Shown here: one piece after another, positions 20,418 to 29,667 of the stretch
Numbering within the stretch: position 1 is the stretch's first letter
How the letters are laid out: every line of letters starts with the position of its first letter
DNA from: Rhodocyclaceae bacterium
GTDB taxonomy: Bacteria; Pseudomonadota; Gammaproteobacteria; Burkholderiales; Rhodocyclaceae
Reading direction: 5' to 3'
NCBI GenBank assembly: GCA_023383815.1
Contig: JAHDYG010000024.1
Coordinates: 1 to 56,282, forward strand
DNA length: 56,282 bases
Made by a program: the position numbers and the translations under genes
The notes under the pieces: model-generated
What the model was told of the DNA's origin: nothing
Seen by the model: the letters and a program-made list of their open reading frames with translations, nothing else
The model's database searches: none

Positions 20418-22646
20418 TTAGAACTCATCTCTGACCAGGGCGGAGTAGCCATCTGGCCGATGAATGAGCAATACGACTGCGCCAGCGATTGAGCCTTTCA
20501 GCTTGTTCGCAGTCGCCACGTCAGTTGACGACGGTCCAAATGCCTGCAGATGACTGTGCCAAGTCCCTAGGCACCAAAGAACGCCTTGACCAGATTTGTC
20601 GTAGGCGTCAATCCGTTCAGATAGACCTGCGACCCCCAGGGTGAATGCATTCGGCGCGCGTTTGCTATCCGGTGGTGCATCGAGAACGTCGACGATAGTA
20701 ATTTCTCGCAGGGTAGCTGACACTCGTCCGACAACGACACCGCCTGTTTCGACTCTTGGGTGGGCGGCTACATCGGCGCACATCTTGCGATGCGCGGCAT
20801 CCAAGACACGGACGGACCATGCATTGCTGTCAGCGACGCCAGCAATATGCGTTCTCCCAACGGCGTCGTGCAGCCACTCGACAGACATCTTGTCCGAGCC
20901 TATTTTTGCAATCGATGCGCAACCTAGCTCTGGAAGACCATCTTCAAAGAGCCGTAATGCGGTCTGACCAACCCCGGCGGCAACGAGTGAGATGTTTCCA
21001 TCGGTCATTGGCAGGGTGACGGAATTGCAGCCCACCCCCACGCCAACCGTGCCTTCGTGGCCGGTGACTGGCCGCTGCAGCAGCCCGTTTTCTCTGAGCC
21101 GCTCAAATGTGTGGGCCATCAGGTCCGTGGTCGATGGATTGCGGCCAGCACCTTCCAAGGTCATGACAGCAGCGCTTCCAAGATTCAACAGACAGGCCTC
21201 CATGACGCGGGCGCGAAAAGGCGCGTCGTTGAGGAAATACCTCACGGAATGGGAGCCGGTTGTGTTCAGCAGTGCCGCATTTTCATTTGAAAAGAAAGCG
21301 TTAAACTTTTTGTCTTCGAACGGCAGTAGCCTGATGCTCCGGTCAAAAACCGTCGGCTTACGCCCTTCGAAGAATTCGCCCAGTTCACCCGCCAGTTGCT
21401 TTGCTTTGTTGCCTACACGACGAAACTGGGAGGGGAAGAGAGCGTGACGGGCCGCGTTGTGCGGGAGAAACCCATCGTTATCAACCAAGACTTTGGGGGC
21501 ATATCCTGCACGTGCCACGTGCGTAGCCACCTTGGAACCAAGGCTGCCACATCCAACCAGCCCGAGTTCGATACGCACCTGCTCCGTCTCGATGCCCGAC
21601 GCTTGGCGCAACAGGGCGGGAGACAGCGGCGTGGTAAGGAGTACAGGGCGTGCAGGCGCGTCGTCTGTCAGGACCGCGCCTTGTTGTGGACGAATATCGA
21701 CACGGTAAGTCAGGAGTTCATAGTCGGACTTCAGTCCGATGAGGTGGGTTGGTCGCCGAACAGCAAGCGCAAGATAGATGGGTACAGATTGTTTGCTCGA
21801 GACGGAGCGGGAAACCGCGTCCAGATTTGCGGCGAATCGAGCGAGTGCTTGCCCGCATCCAACCTGGTCCGCCAAGAGTTTCAGGTCCGAATAGTTCGTC
21901 ACACTATCGGGTTGGTACTGGTCGACAACCTTAGGTCCCTCCGCGCCATTCGCCTCCGGGCAGCAAACCACAAAAAACGAACCGACAACATTCCACTCCT
22001 GCACTCGCACAACCGCTGTCGCCTTTGCGAGCTCAGACGGAGTGAGCGTTGAAGGGCCAGTTCTCTTGCCCCATCCAAATGAAACGGCTGAATCGTCGGG
22101 CCAAGTAATGTGAATTCGGTAGAGTTTGGCGTTGCCCGGCGTAAGGACTTTCGCAACTTCGTCGTCATCAACCTCGAGAAAGTCTGCGCATGAGTCACGC
22201 CGCATCGGCTCCCAACCAGGGCCGTTATCAATGAGCTTGTTTTCCGCTGCATTCTCAAGCCAAACAGCCACCTGGTCGTAGAGGCGATAGACCCCTTCGC
22301 TGTGCAAGACCTCCAACGTGCCGCCAAATATGGTGCAGGGAGGCACACGGTCGCCTTTTCGGTGGGGATTAATGTGCGGCAGCGTCCTGTTGAAATCGGG
22401 CCGGAGCGTGGGGACAGGGGCTCGAAGCGGATAGTCAGACGGGAACTCGAACTCGACTGTTTCTACGGGACGGACTCCAGTCGGGCTGGCGCCTTGAGCA
22501 CGCCAGGTTGACGGCAGGTTGGTATCGAAGTCGGCGGTGACAACGACGCCACCGCCCGGCTTCTCCTGCACCGTGACGTTTGAGACCGACGGATGCCGCA
22601 TGAGCTGCTGTACGGCATCCTCCATCTGTGCGTTGAGTTTCGTCAC
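20418..22646 (-). CDS. Fused E2-E1-JAB ubiquitin-pathway protein
   Basis: A 742-residue protein joining three ubiquitin-pathway folds. Residues about 1-135 form an E2 (UBC-like) domain with His91 (LPHINP) and a candidate catalytic Cys104 (PPCTIFGG). Residues about 355-600 form an E1/ThiF adenylating domain with the nucleotide loop GCGSLG (365-370) and acidic VDND (388-391). Residues about 625-742 form a JAB/JAMM metalloprotease with Glu633, HSH (697-699) and Asp709. Residues 140-350 are a linker region of unknown role. Predicted job: activate, transfer and trim a peptide tag. No ubiquitin-like or CD-NTase gene is nearby, so the tag or target is unknown. Confidence 0.88.
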   Translation of the reverse strand: MTKLNAQMEDAVQQLMRHPSVSNVTVQEKPGGGVVVTADFDTNLPSTWRAQGASPTGVRPVETVEFEFPSDYPLRAPVPTLRPDFNRTLPHINPHRKGDRVPPCTIFGGTLEVLHSEGVYRLYDQVAVWLENAAENKLIDNGPGWEPMRRDSCADFLEVDDDEVAKVLTPGNAKLYRIHITWPDDSAVSFGWGKRTGPSTLTPSELAKATAVVRVQEWNVVGSFFVVCCPEANGAEGPKVVDQYQPDSVTNYSDLKLLADQVGCGQALARFAANLDAVSRSVSSKQSVPIYLALAVRRPTHLIGLKSDYELLTYRVDIRPQQGAVLTDDAPARPVLLTTPLSPALLRQASGIETEQVRIELGLVGCGSLGSKVATHVARAGYAPKVLVDNDGFLPHNAARHALFPSQFRRVGNKAKQLAGELGEFFEGRKPTVFDRSIRLLPFEDKKFNAFFSNENAALLNTTGSHSVRYFLNDAPFRARVMEACLLNLGSAAVMTLEGAGRNPSTTDLMAHTFERLRENGLLQRPVTGHEGTVGVGVGCNSVTLPMTDGNISLVAAGVGQTALRLFEDGLPELGCASIAKIGSDKMSVEWLHDAVGRTHIAGVADSNAWSVRVLDAAHRKMCADVAAHPRVETGGVVVGRVSATLREITIVDVLDAPPDSKRAPNAFTLGVAGLSERIDAYDKSGQGVLWCLGTWHSHLQAFGPSSTDVATANKLKGSIAGAVVLLIHRPDGYSALVRDEF

Positions 22647-22654
22647 GCCTACCC

Positions 22655-23809
22655 CTAGCCGTGCATATGCGGCTGCATACCAAGGCCCACTCCTGCAGCG
22701 CTCGAGGCTACCCCCCCTTTGGATTTCTTCACTCGCTTCAAGCCGCCTTCAGACACTTCGAACGTGAGTGGCTGCTGGTCATCCTCAGACAGGTATGCGG
22801 AGGTGTTCCAGAACTCGCCTTTGGCCTCTTTGGCGATGGCTTCATATTCTTCTTTTGCGCGAATGCACGGAGGGTCCACATCGTCATCTTTAATGACGTT
22901 AGAGCTGGCAACGATGGTGGCGCCGGGCAGCGCCTGGCTCAGGGCCGAACGCGCGTCAGCACTAACCTTGGCTTTGCGACGCAGCTCGCTCCAGCTATCC
23001 CAGGACAAGGTATGCCATGAGCAATGGTGAGGCGTGGATAGCAGGTTGTACTGGAGCACGCCGACGTTCTTCTTGTGCCGAGCCCACTGACGTTCCCAGA
23101 TAGCCACTTCCGCATCACCACCGGACAGGAACTTGACGGCGTTCGGGGTGTTACCCACGCCAATCGAGTAGTTCAAGATGACGCTGGATTCGTTCTTGCT
23201 CAGCTCTGCGTCTTCTTCCTCGTCATCCGCGAGCATCGGTGCGAGCAACAAGGCGCTGAAATTCGTCTGATAGACGCCACAAACCTTGGTGATGGTCTGG
23301 TCTTGCTTCACGAGGATTGCGCCTAGGTCGTCCGTCTTCCCGTCCTTGTCTTCGCCCAGCACGATGACGCGGTCGCCGTTCACGCCGATGCCGTTCTTGC
23401 GGAACAAGGCAACACGGCGCTTGGCTTCGCAGTTCCATGCTTTGGCGTCTCCAGACAGCGTGTGGTTCTTGCTGGCACGGCGGAAAACCAACGGCGACGA
23501 CCACATCTCCCGAATGACAATCTTCTTTGGTTTGTTGTTGTCGTTGTAGTCCGACAGTGGACCGAGGTGGAACTCTGCCTCAAGGCCCCGGCAATGGTCT
23601 TGGTCCGGGTGGCTCAGCACCATTACGTCGACGTACGGTCGACCCTTTTCGTCGGTCTTAAGCTCGTCGCGTAAATCCTTGGCGACGTCCCGGATGCCTT
23701 CACCGGGCGTCCGGATGTTGATGTCGATGAGGATGGTGGCGCCGCTCTCCAGCTTGATGAGCGTCATGTCGCCATTGCCGACGGGGTAAAACGTGATTTC
23801 CGGGGTCAT
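22655..23809 (-). CDS. ComEC-type metallo-beta-lactamase-fold protein, first gene of the operon
   Basis: A 384-residue protein. The N-terminal segment ITFYPVGNGDMTLIKL and the metal motif SHPDQDH (residues 66-72) are typical of ComEC/Rec2-like metallo-beta-lactamase folds, many of which are nucleases or phosphodiesterases; a later PHHCSWH matches their conserved histidine pair. The tail is Ser/Ala/Gly-rich and ends in a glycine. ATG at 23809 fits the fold start and excludes a 35-residue extension. It is 8 bases from the E2-E1-JAB gene. Substrate unknown. Confidence 0.85.
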   Translation of the reverse strand: MTPEITFYPVGNGDMTLIKLESGATILIDINIRTPGEGIRDVAKDLRDELKTDEKGRPYVDVMVLSHPDQDHCRGLEAEFHLGPLSDYNDNNKPKKIVIREMWSSPLVFRRASKNHTLSGDAKAWNCEAKRRVALFRKNGIGVNGDRVIVLGEDKDGKTDDLGAILVKQDQTITKVCGVYQTNFSALLLAPMLADDEEEDAELSKNESSVILNYSIGVGNTPNAVKFLSGGDAEVAIWERQWARHKKNVGVLQYNLLSTPHHCSWHTLSWDSWSELRRKAKVSADARSALSQALPGATIVASSNVIKDDDVDPPCIRAKEEYEAIAKEAKGEFWNTSAYLSEDDQQPLTFEVSEGGLKRVKKSKGGVASSAAGVGLGMQPHMHG

Positions 23810-23923
23810 GCTTACTCCTCGCCGCCCACGCGGCTGCTTAACGTCCTCGAAAGGGCGGACGTGAGCCCTGGGAGCTCGCACCGGTTCTTGCCATTGCCAA
23901 GCTTGCTGGCACATCCTGACAAA

Positions 23924-23994
23924 AAGTTCGGAACAGCGAACTTGACGTGAACACTAAGGGTGATTTCCGAACTTGTCAATGAAAAAGTTCGGAA
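23924..23994. promoter_or_regulatory. Operator array for the divergent XRE repressor
   Basis: TTCCGAACTT (23965-23974) and AAGTTCGGAA (23985-23994) form a perfect 10-bp inverted repeat with a 10-base spacer. A third copy, AAGTTCGGAA, lies at 23924-23933. The three half-sites sit between the two divergent transcription units and a TTGTCA (23973-23978) that could serve as -35 for the XRE gene. The sites are likely bound by the XRE protein encoded at 24043. Confidence 0.75.
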
Positions 23995-24042
23995 TCGTGC
24001 TACTCTAGTATCGGAGTTCTCTTTGCGTTTTAGGAGGTGAAA

Positions 24043-24366
24043 ATGGCCACTAGGCTAGGTACGAAATTAAAGGAACTCAGAACTGAGAAAGGCCTAACGC
24101 TCGAGAAATTGGCGGAAATGGCGAGCATGAGTAAGAGCTATCTATGGGAGCTTGAGAATCGGGAATCCCAAAGACCTTCTGCCGAGAAACTCACGCAGTT
24201 AGCTGACGCGCTCGGGGTTGCAGCGAGTTATTTCCTCGAAGAAGATGTTCGGGAGCCGGAAGAGCGTCACCTGGACGAAGCGTTCTATCGTAACTATCAG
24301 AAGCTGGACTCTTCTTCGAAGGACCAGCTACGCAAGATCCTTGAAACGTTCAAGGGCAAGCCCTAA
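24043..24366 (+). CDS. Small XRE-family repressor (CapH-like position)
   Basis: A 107-residue protein with an XRE helix-turn-helix (KLKELRTEKGLTLEKLAEMA, then SMSKSYLWELENRESQRPS) and a short acidic/basic C-terminal helix. ATG at 24043 is 5 bases after AGGAGG; a GTG 6 bases upstream overlaps that site and is less likely. The zinc peptidase gene follows after 3 bases. By analogy with CapH-CapP control of CBASS, it should repress the divergent E2-E1-JAB operon through the 23924-23994 sites. Confidence 0.88.
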   Translation: MATRLGTKLKELRTEKGLTLEKLAEMASMSKSYLWELENRESQRPSAEKLTQLADALGVAASYFLEEDVREPEERHLDEAFYRNYQKLDSSSKDQLRKILETFKGKP

Positions 24367-24369
24367 ACG

Positions 24370-25236
24370 ATGACATTGTCCCCGGCGAAAGAAGCCAATC
24401 GGCTCTCGGTCATCTTGGATACTTTCCACCAGATGCACGGCGGCGCACGGTACCCCGTGGACGTCGAAGCACTCGCTCTCGAGTGTGCAAGCCTGTTTCA
24501 GCTACCGGACCCGGTGGTGCGTGTATACGCGGCCGACGTCAAGGGATTTGAAGGGGGACTTTTTAGAACAGGTGAGGCAGAGTGGTCGATTCTCTACAAC
24601 GCGTCGCTCACCTCACCCGGACGCATTCGTTTTACCCAGGCTCACGAGCTCGGGCACTACGTCCTTCATCGTGCCGGTCAGGAATCGTTTCAGTGCAGCA
24701 CTCAGGACATGCTGGAGTGGACGAAAGCGGAAAAAGCCATTGAAGGCGAAGCAGACAAGTTTGCTGCGTATCTCCTTATGCCATTGCATGATTTCCGGGC
24801 GCAGACGGCGGGCGACATCAATCTTCAGATTCTTGGTGCATGTGCCGCGCGATATGGAGTTTCGCTTACCTCAGCAGTGCTGCAGTGGCTGTCGCACACG
24901 GAAGAAAAAGCCGTACTAGTAGTCTCACGTGACGGGTTCATGGATTGGTCCTGTGCCAGTGAGCCTGCACGTGGCGCGGGAGCGTTCTTCGCGACAAGAA
25001 AATCGACCATAGAGGTCCCTTCAGGCTCTCTTGCGTCCAACGCGCAGATTTCGCACGACAAGGAAGGCGTGACGGTGCCCGCAAATGTTTGGTTTCCTCA
25101 TGCCGAGGCGTCGATGCCAGTGCGTGAGATGAAGATTTCGGCCGACCAGTTCGATTGCATCCTTACCTTGCTGGTCTTACCGCGAGGCGCTGATGTATGG
25201 CCCCCTCGCGACAGGTTTTGGGTTGCTGACCGTTGA
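24370..25236 (+). CDS. ImmA/IrrE-family zinc peptidase (CapP-like)
   Basis: A 288-residue protein. The peptidase motif AHELGHYVLH (residues 91-100; zinc His92, His96, catalytic Glu93) and the downstream EGEADKFAAYLLMP (residues 125-138, third ligand Glu127) define the ImmA/IrrE (COG2856) family. The C-terminal half is a probable sensor domain with no clear match. Such peptidases cleave their partner XRE repressor on a damage or infection cue, switching on a neighbouring defence operon. Here the partner is the gene 3 bases upstream. Confidence 0.88.
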   Translation: MTLSPAKEANRLSVILDTFHQMHGGARYPVDVEALALECASLFQLPDPVVRVYAADVKGFEGGLFRTGEAEWSILYNASLTSPGRIRFTQAHELGHYVLHRAGQESFQCSTQDMLEWTKAEKAIEGEADKFAAYLLMPLHDFRAQTAGDINLQILGACAARYGVSLTSAVLQWLSHTEEKAVLVVSRDGFMDWSCASEPARGAGAFFATRKSTIEVPSGSLASNAQISHDKEGVTVPANVWFPHAEASMPVREMKISADQFDCILTLLVLPRGADVWPPRDRFWVADR

Positions 25237-25648
25237 CGGGACAGCTCAGCCCAACTCAAGTGGAAGCGGACCGACTCCAGAAGGCGGATCGATCTTGGAT
25301 AACAGTATCTGCGCATAGGGGGCGCCAGGGCGAATTCGGGAATCGGGAAAGCCGCGATGCAGTGACTTTAGGTTGTCCGGCTGGTAACCGTTTCACACCT
25401 GCCGTTCGGCACGAGCTGAGCCAACAGCCGCTTTGGCCGAGGTCTTGTCCTTGGCAACTCCCCTCGGAAGGCAGCTCTGCGCAGATACCGGGCTTTGAGT
25501 CAGTGAGGACGTGGGTGACCGCTGCGGGTCGGTCGCCGCTTGCCAACTCTGAGTGAACTGGTTCGGCTTCCTGGCGTCGCACTCCGGTCGCTGCAGCCTA
25601 GAACAAGTTAGAGTTATATGACCTAAGCAAGAAGAGAGGCAGCGTGGA
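25237..25648. other. Intergenic region before qatA
   Basis: These 412 bases hold no convincing gene; short frames on both strands lack ribosome binding sites and family features. A TTATAT (25614-25619) could be a -10 for the qat operon, and AGAGAGG precedes the qatA ATG. No strong -35 or operator dyad is visible. Confidence 0.5.
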
Positions 25649-27526
25649 ATGTGGTCAGACAATGAAACGACGGTGGACTACCTCAATTTCGGCGTTGTCG
25701 CGGACGCGTGCGCGAAGCTCCTCCAGCAGGCGAACGGAACGCCGATTTCGGTCGGCGTCTCTGGCGGCTGGGGTGTCGGAAAGACCTCGTTGGTCAGGAT
25801 GATTGAGGGCCGGCTGAAGCAGGCTGACACCCCCGAGACGAACACCTACGTTATCGTCACGTTCAATCCGTGGCTCTACCAGGACTTCGAGGGCGCCCGC
25901 GGCGCACTGCTGCAGTTGGTTGGCGACGAGGTCCTGCGGCTCGCGGCTGCGAACGAGACCCTGCTGAAGAAGGCCAAGCGCCTCCTCAAGCGCATCAACT
26001 TGCTTCGACTCGCCCAATTGGGAGGTGACGCTGCCGTGACGCTGTACACCGGCGTGCCTGTGGGCAACATCGGAGCCGCTGTCATGAAGGTTGGCGGATA
26101 TCTGGGGCTCGGCGGTGATAAGGACGCCGAGGACTCCGATGACGGCGAAGGCAAGAAGGAGAAGGCAGTCGATGAGGGGAAGTCTGATGCCGTGCTCAAG
26201 CCGGCTGACCCCGTCTCGTTGCCGAGCGAGATTCAGGCGTTCCGCAACGCGCTCGAAGACCTGCTCGAAGAGTTGAAGGTCACGCTGGTCGTCTTCGTGG
26301 ACGACCTCGACCGCTGTCTGCCCAAGACCGCCATCTCCACGCTGGAGTCGATTCGACTTCTTCTCTTTCTCAAGCGAAGCGCCTTCGTCGTCGCGGCCGA
26401 CAACGAGTTCATTCGCGGCGCGGTGCGGGTGCACTTCGAGGGCACGGGCATCTCGGGCGAAGTTGCGACGAACTACTTCGATAAACTCATCCAGGTGCCG
26501 CTGCACGTTCCGCGACTCGGCATCAATGAGGCCAAGGCGTACCTGGCTCTGCTGCTGATGGAGCGCGCTTATGCTGACGGCGACTTCGACAAGGTTAGCT
26601 TCGAGGCCGCAAGGGAAGCCATCCCGAGGCGCTTGCAGACCAGCTGGAAAGGTGATGCGATTACGTCCGAGGTCCTGCAAAGCCTGGTCGGCCTGAGCAA
26701 TACGCGGATGGTTGAACTAATGCAGCTGGCAGAAGGCTTGGCGCCATTGCTCACCCAGTCGAGCGCCGTGAACGCGAACCCTCGCCTAATGAAGCGGTTC
26801 CTCAATACGGTCTACCTACGGTCCGCTTTGGCTGCTCCGCAGGGTATTAACCTCGACATTCCATCTCTGGCGAAATGGCACCTTGTTGAACGGTGCGACG
26901 AGACGCTGGCCAATGCGTTGGCAGCGAGGGTTACGTCGGATGCTGAGGGGCGAGTGCCGGTCTTGCGAGAAGCAGAGGCGGCCGCTGCCAGCGGCGCGAG
27001 CCTCCCGGAGCCATTCAAGGATGACCCCTTCTCGCGCGAGTGGTTGCAGCTAAAGCCACCGCTGGGCGAGGTGGACCTCCGGCCCTTGTTGCACCTGAGT
27101 AGGGATACAGCGACTCGGGACTTCGGCGCGGACAACATGACCGACGAAGGGCGAGCATTGCGCGACGCCCTGGTTGCCGCGACGGCATCGAACGGGCCGC
27201 TCACCGAGGCCATTCGTGCCGCTGGAGCCATCCAGGCGGGGATGGCCATGGGCAAAGCGTGGCAGCTGAAGGCCGTAAGGCGGACTTGGCGCTCGGGGGA
27301 AGATGTGGTTCCGCTCCTTGAACCGTGCAAGGTCTTCCCGGAACTGGCTGCCCAGGCCTCGGCGCTTTTGGCGGAGGCCCCGGTAGCGAAGGTCGGCCCC
27401 GGTATCATCCCCCTCCTGTACGCCCAGGCGTGGGCACGCCCCACTCTCGACAAGTGGGAGTCAGACTCCTCGGTGGAAAAGTCCACTAAGGCGGCCATCC
27501 AACAGGCAAAAAGGGGAGGCCGGTAA
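25649..27526 (+). CDS. qatA: QatA, KAP-family P-loop NTPase
   Basis: A 625-residue KAP-family ATPase. Walker A is SGGWGVGKTSLV (about residues 38-49) and Walker B is LVVFVDDLDRC (about 213-223). Between them is the long hydrophobic insertion typical of the family (residues about 125-150), then an acidic stretch. It is the first gene of a qatABCD anti-phage operon, whose ATPase is needed for defence. qatB follows directly after the stop. Confidence 0.92.
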   Translation: MWSDNETTVDYLNFGVVADACAKLLQQANGTPISVGVSGGWGVGKTSLVRMIEGRLKQADTPETNTYVIVTFNPWLYQDFEGARGALLQLVGDEVLRLAAANETLLKKAKRLLKRINLLRLAQLGGDAAVTLYTGVPVGNIGAAVMKVGGYLGLGGDKDAEDSDDGEGKKEKAVDEGKSDAVLKPADPVSLPSEIQAFRNALEDLLEELKVTLVVFVDDLDRCLPKTAISTLESIRLLLFLKRSAFVVAADNEFIRGAVRVHFEGTGISGEVATNYFDKLIQVPLHVPRLGINEAKAYLALLLMERAYADGDFDKVSFEAAREAIPRRLQTSWKGDAITSEVLQSLVGLSNTRMVELMQLAEGLAPLLTQSSAVNANPRLMKRFLNTVYLRSALAAPQGINLDIPSLAKWHLVERCDETLANALAARVTSDAEGRVPVLREAEAAAASGASLPEPFKDDPFSREWLQLKPPLGEVDLRPLLHLSRDTATRDFGADNMTDEGRALRDALVAATASNGPLTEAIRAAGAIQAGMAMGKAWQLKAVRRTWRSGEDVVPLLEPCKVFPELAAQASALLAEAPVAKVGPGIIPLLYAQAWARPTLDKWESDSSVEKSTKAAIQQAKRGGR

Positions 27527-28405
27527 GTGGGGACCTCGACGTCAAGCTCCGGCGGCAAAGCCGGCTCGCCGTTTGACCCGGAGTGGCTGACGCCAGAGGC
27601 GGAGCATGCCCGTGCCGCCGCTGGTGGGGACGACGCAGCTGCCGGTGGTCTGGGAGACGGCGGTGACCGCGAACCCGACCAATTGGACAACGGAGCTGAA
27701 ACTGATGGTCACGCCGTTGCCGGCGAGCAAGCAACGGCGGATGAGGCCTTCGCACCCAGGCGGCGGTTCGCCGACGCGCGCTCCAAGATGTCAGCGGCCC
27801 TAGGCGGTGGCGGACGCGAGTCGTTGCGCGCTGCTGCCAAGAGCATGGTCACCAAGGGCATGGGTGGTCCGCGGCGCGCCGCTGCCACCATGCGTGGCAC
27901 GGCTCAAGGTACAGCTGCCCTCGGGCAGTTCTTGACGTCCGCTCGCGATGGCTCCGATCCGCAGATTGTTGACTGGGTAAATCGGACCCGGGCAGCGAAC
28001 CTCGCTGCCGACGACCTCATCTTGGAATTGGTCAAGGAGGTTATGCCAGACACGGGCAGTGTGGACGACGAATCGCTGCGCAACGCTGCAACTGAGGCGC
28101 TCGGACTGCTCTACGAACTGAATCCTGACATTGACATTTTCAGCCTCACGGACGCACAGATTCACGACGTCATGGCCATCACCATCGCCAACGATGTCTG
28201 CAATCGCATGGACCTGCAACTCGGCCAAACCTACGAACGGCTGAGGCACGACCCGCAACAAGTCCAGCTGTTTCGGAAGGACGTAAGAGAGTACGTGCAG
28301 TCGGAAGTTCGTGTCGTTATGGACCGACTCGGTGGAACGGGGTTAGACCCCCAGCGGCTCTCCCGTGAGGTCCTGCGGTCGGCAATGGAGGTATTTGCAT
28401 CATGA
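27527..28405 (+). CDS. qatB: QatB
   Basis: A 292-residue protein starting at GTG immediately after the qatA stop. The first ~85 residues are rich in Ala, Gly, Asp and likely disordered; the rest is helical (LAADDLILELVKEVMP... VLRSAMEVFAS). QatB proteins have no characterised domain; the assignment rests on size and on position between qatA and qatC. Its stop overlaps the qatC start. Confidence 0.85.
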   Translation: MGTSTSSSGGKAGSPFDPEWLTPEAEHARAAAGGDDAAAGGLGDGGDREPDQLDNGAETDGHAVAGEQATADEAFAPRRRFADARSKMSAALGGGGRESLRAAAKSMVTKGMGGPRRAAATMRGTAQGTAALGQFLTSARDGSDPQIVDWVNRTRAANLAADDLILELVKEVMPDTGSVDDESLRNAATEALGLLYELNPDIDIFSLTDAQIHDVMAITIANDVCNRMDLQLGQTYERLRHDPQQVQLFRKDVREYVQSEVRVVMDRLGGTGLDPQRLSREVLRSAMEVFAS

Positions 28406-29667
28406 TGAAGGTGCTCTGCACGTCCGCCGACTACCTGCCTTCGACGCTCGAAGAGGGCGAGCGCGCATTCACATTGTTCAAGAGCGCTAAGCGTGCCGGC
28501 GTTGGAACTATCGCGCAAGGCTGGCGTGGGTCATTGAAGCGCAAGGGTTTCGCGCCGAGCGCTCAGGCCTGGGATTTCGTGCAGTTCTGCCTGTCGGTCT
28601 GCGCAGCTGACCTTTGCTGTCTGCGGAGTACCAGCGCGGACGGTTGGACGCGAACTATCAAGCTCACGGTCGCATTGCACGAGCCACTTCGGTGGGTGCC
28701 GTGGAAGGCCCACGCCGAGGGGATGTTGAAGGTTCTGACCGGTGACTATTGGACGCTCCACTTCGTCGAGGGCGGGGCTGCGCCTCCGAACGGAAGACCA
28801 CAGCCGCTGGCCCACGATTGCATCTCTCTGCTGTCAGGTGGTCTCGACAGCCTTATAGGGGGAATCGACCTAGTGAACGGCGGGCGCCGACCGGTATTTG
28901 TCTCGCAGTTGGCTCATGAGGATTCCGAGCGGCAACGCCGGTACGCCACGCTTCTTGGGGGCGGTGCCACTCACATGCAGTGGAGCCACGGCATAAGCTT
29001 TACCGGTAGCCGTGAGCCCTCGACCCGTGGACGGTCACTGGCGTTCTATGGGTTCGCCGTGATGGCGGCGTCCAAGATTGCCGGACGGCCCGTGTCGGTT
29101 TTTGTCCCGGAGAACGGCTTCATTTGCGTTAATCCGCCCCTCGTGCCCGGGCGCGTTGCCAGCCTCAGCACGCGCACGACGCATCCGCTGTTCATCGCAA
29201 AGCTTCAGGACCTTCTCGACGGGCTGGGCATTGGCGTGCGTCTCGAATTGCCGTATCGGTTCAAGACGAAGGGTCAGATGCTTAGCGAGTGCGCGGACCA
29301 GGCCTTGCTGAGCACCGTCGCCTCCGACTCCACGAGTTGCGGGAGGTTTCGAACTTACAACCGCACGCACTGTGGCCGCTGCGTTCCATGCATGATTCGC
29401 CGGGCTGCGTTCCTTGCCTGGGGCCCGGGCCGGGACACAACTACGTACGCCTTTCCTTCATTGGCCGGTTCCGACAAGTCGAGCGGCCCGGACGACCCGA
29501 TGGCTGCAGCTCTGGCGGTTCTGAGTGTGCGTGACGAGGGGTTGGATCGCTTCCTTGGCGCTACGTTGGCGTTTGCGTCACCCAACGAGCGGGGCTCCTA
29601 TCGGCAGGTGCTCCAAGCCGGTCTCGGTGAACTCGAGGCGCTGCTCGAAGCGGACGGACTGCTGTGA
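28402..29667 (+). CDS. qatC: QatC, QueC-like protein
   Basis: A 421-residue protein of the QueC superfamily (7-cyano-7-deazaguanine synthase fold). The PP-loop is LLSGGLDSLIGG (about residues 143-154) and a zinc site is formed by CGRCVPC (about 327-333). It carries an extra N-terminal ~140 residues absent from housekeeping QueC, as in defence QatC. It should adenylate a carboxylate substrate. It overlaps qatB by 4 bases and qatD by 4 bases. Confidence 0.92.
   Translation: MMKVLCTSADYLPSTLEEGERAFTLFKSAKRAGVGTIAQGWRGSLKRKGFAPSAQAWDFVQFCLSVCAADLCCLRSTSADGWTRTIKLTVALHEPLRWVPWKAHAEGMLKVLTGDYWTLHFVEGGAAPPNGRPQPLAHDCISLLSGGLDSLIGGIDLVNGGRRPVFVSQLAHEDSERQRRYATLLGGGATHMQWSHGISFTGSREPSTRGRSLAFYGFAVMAASKIAGRPVSVFVPENGFICVNPPLVPGRVASLSTRTTHPLFIAKLQDLLDGLGIGVRLELPYRFKTKGQMLSECADQALLSTVASDSTSCGRFRTYNRTHCGRCVPCMIRRAAFLAWGPGRDTTTYAFPSLAGSDKSSGPDDPMAAALAVLSVRDEGLDRFLGATLAFASPNERGSYRQVLQAGLGELEALLEADGLL

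Noticed and set aside
20418..22646. A type II CBASS operon
   Set aside because: E1, E2 and JAB domains are present but no CD-NTase (polymerase-beta-like nucleotidyltransferase) gene is found on either strand in 19.3-25.3 kb.
25233..25582. Short overlapping frames between the zinc peptidase and qatA
   Set aside because: Neither strand shows a start signal or protein-like composition.
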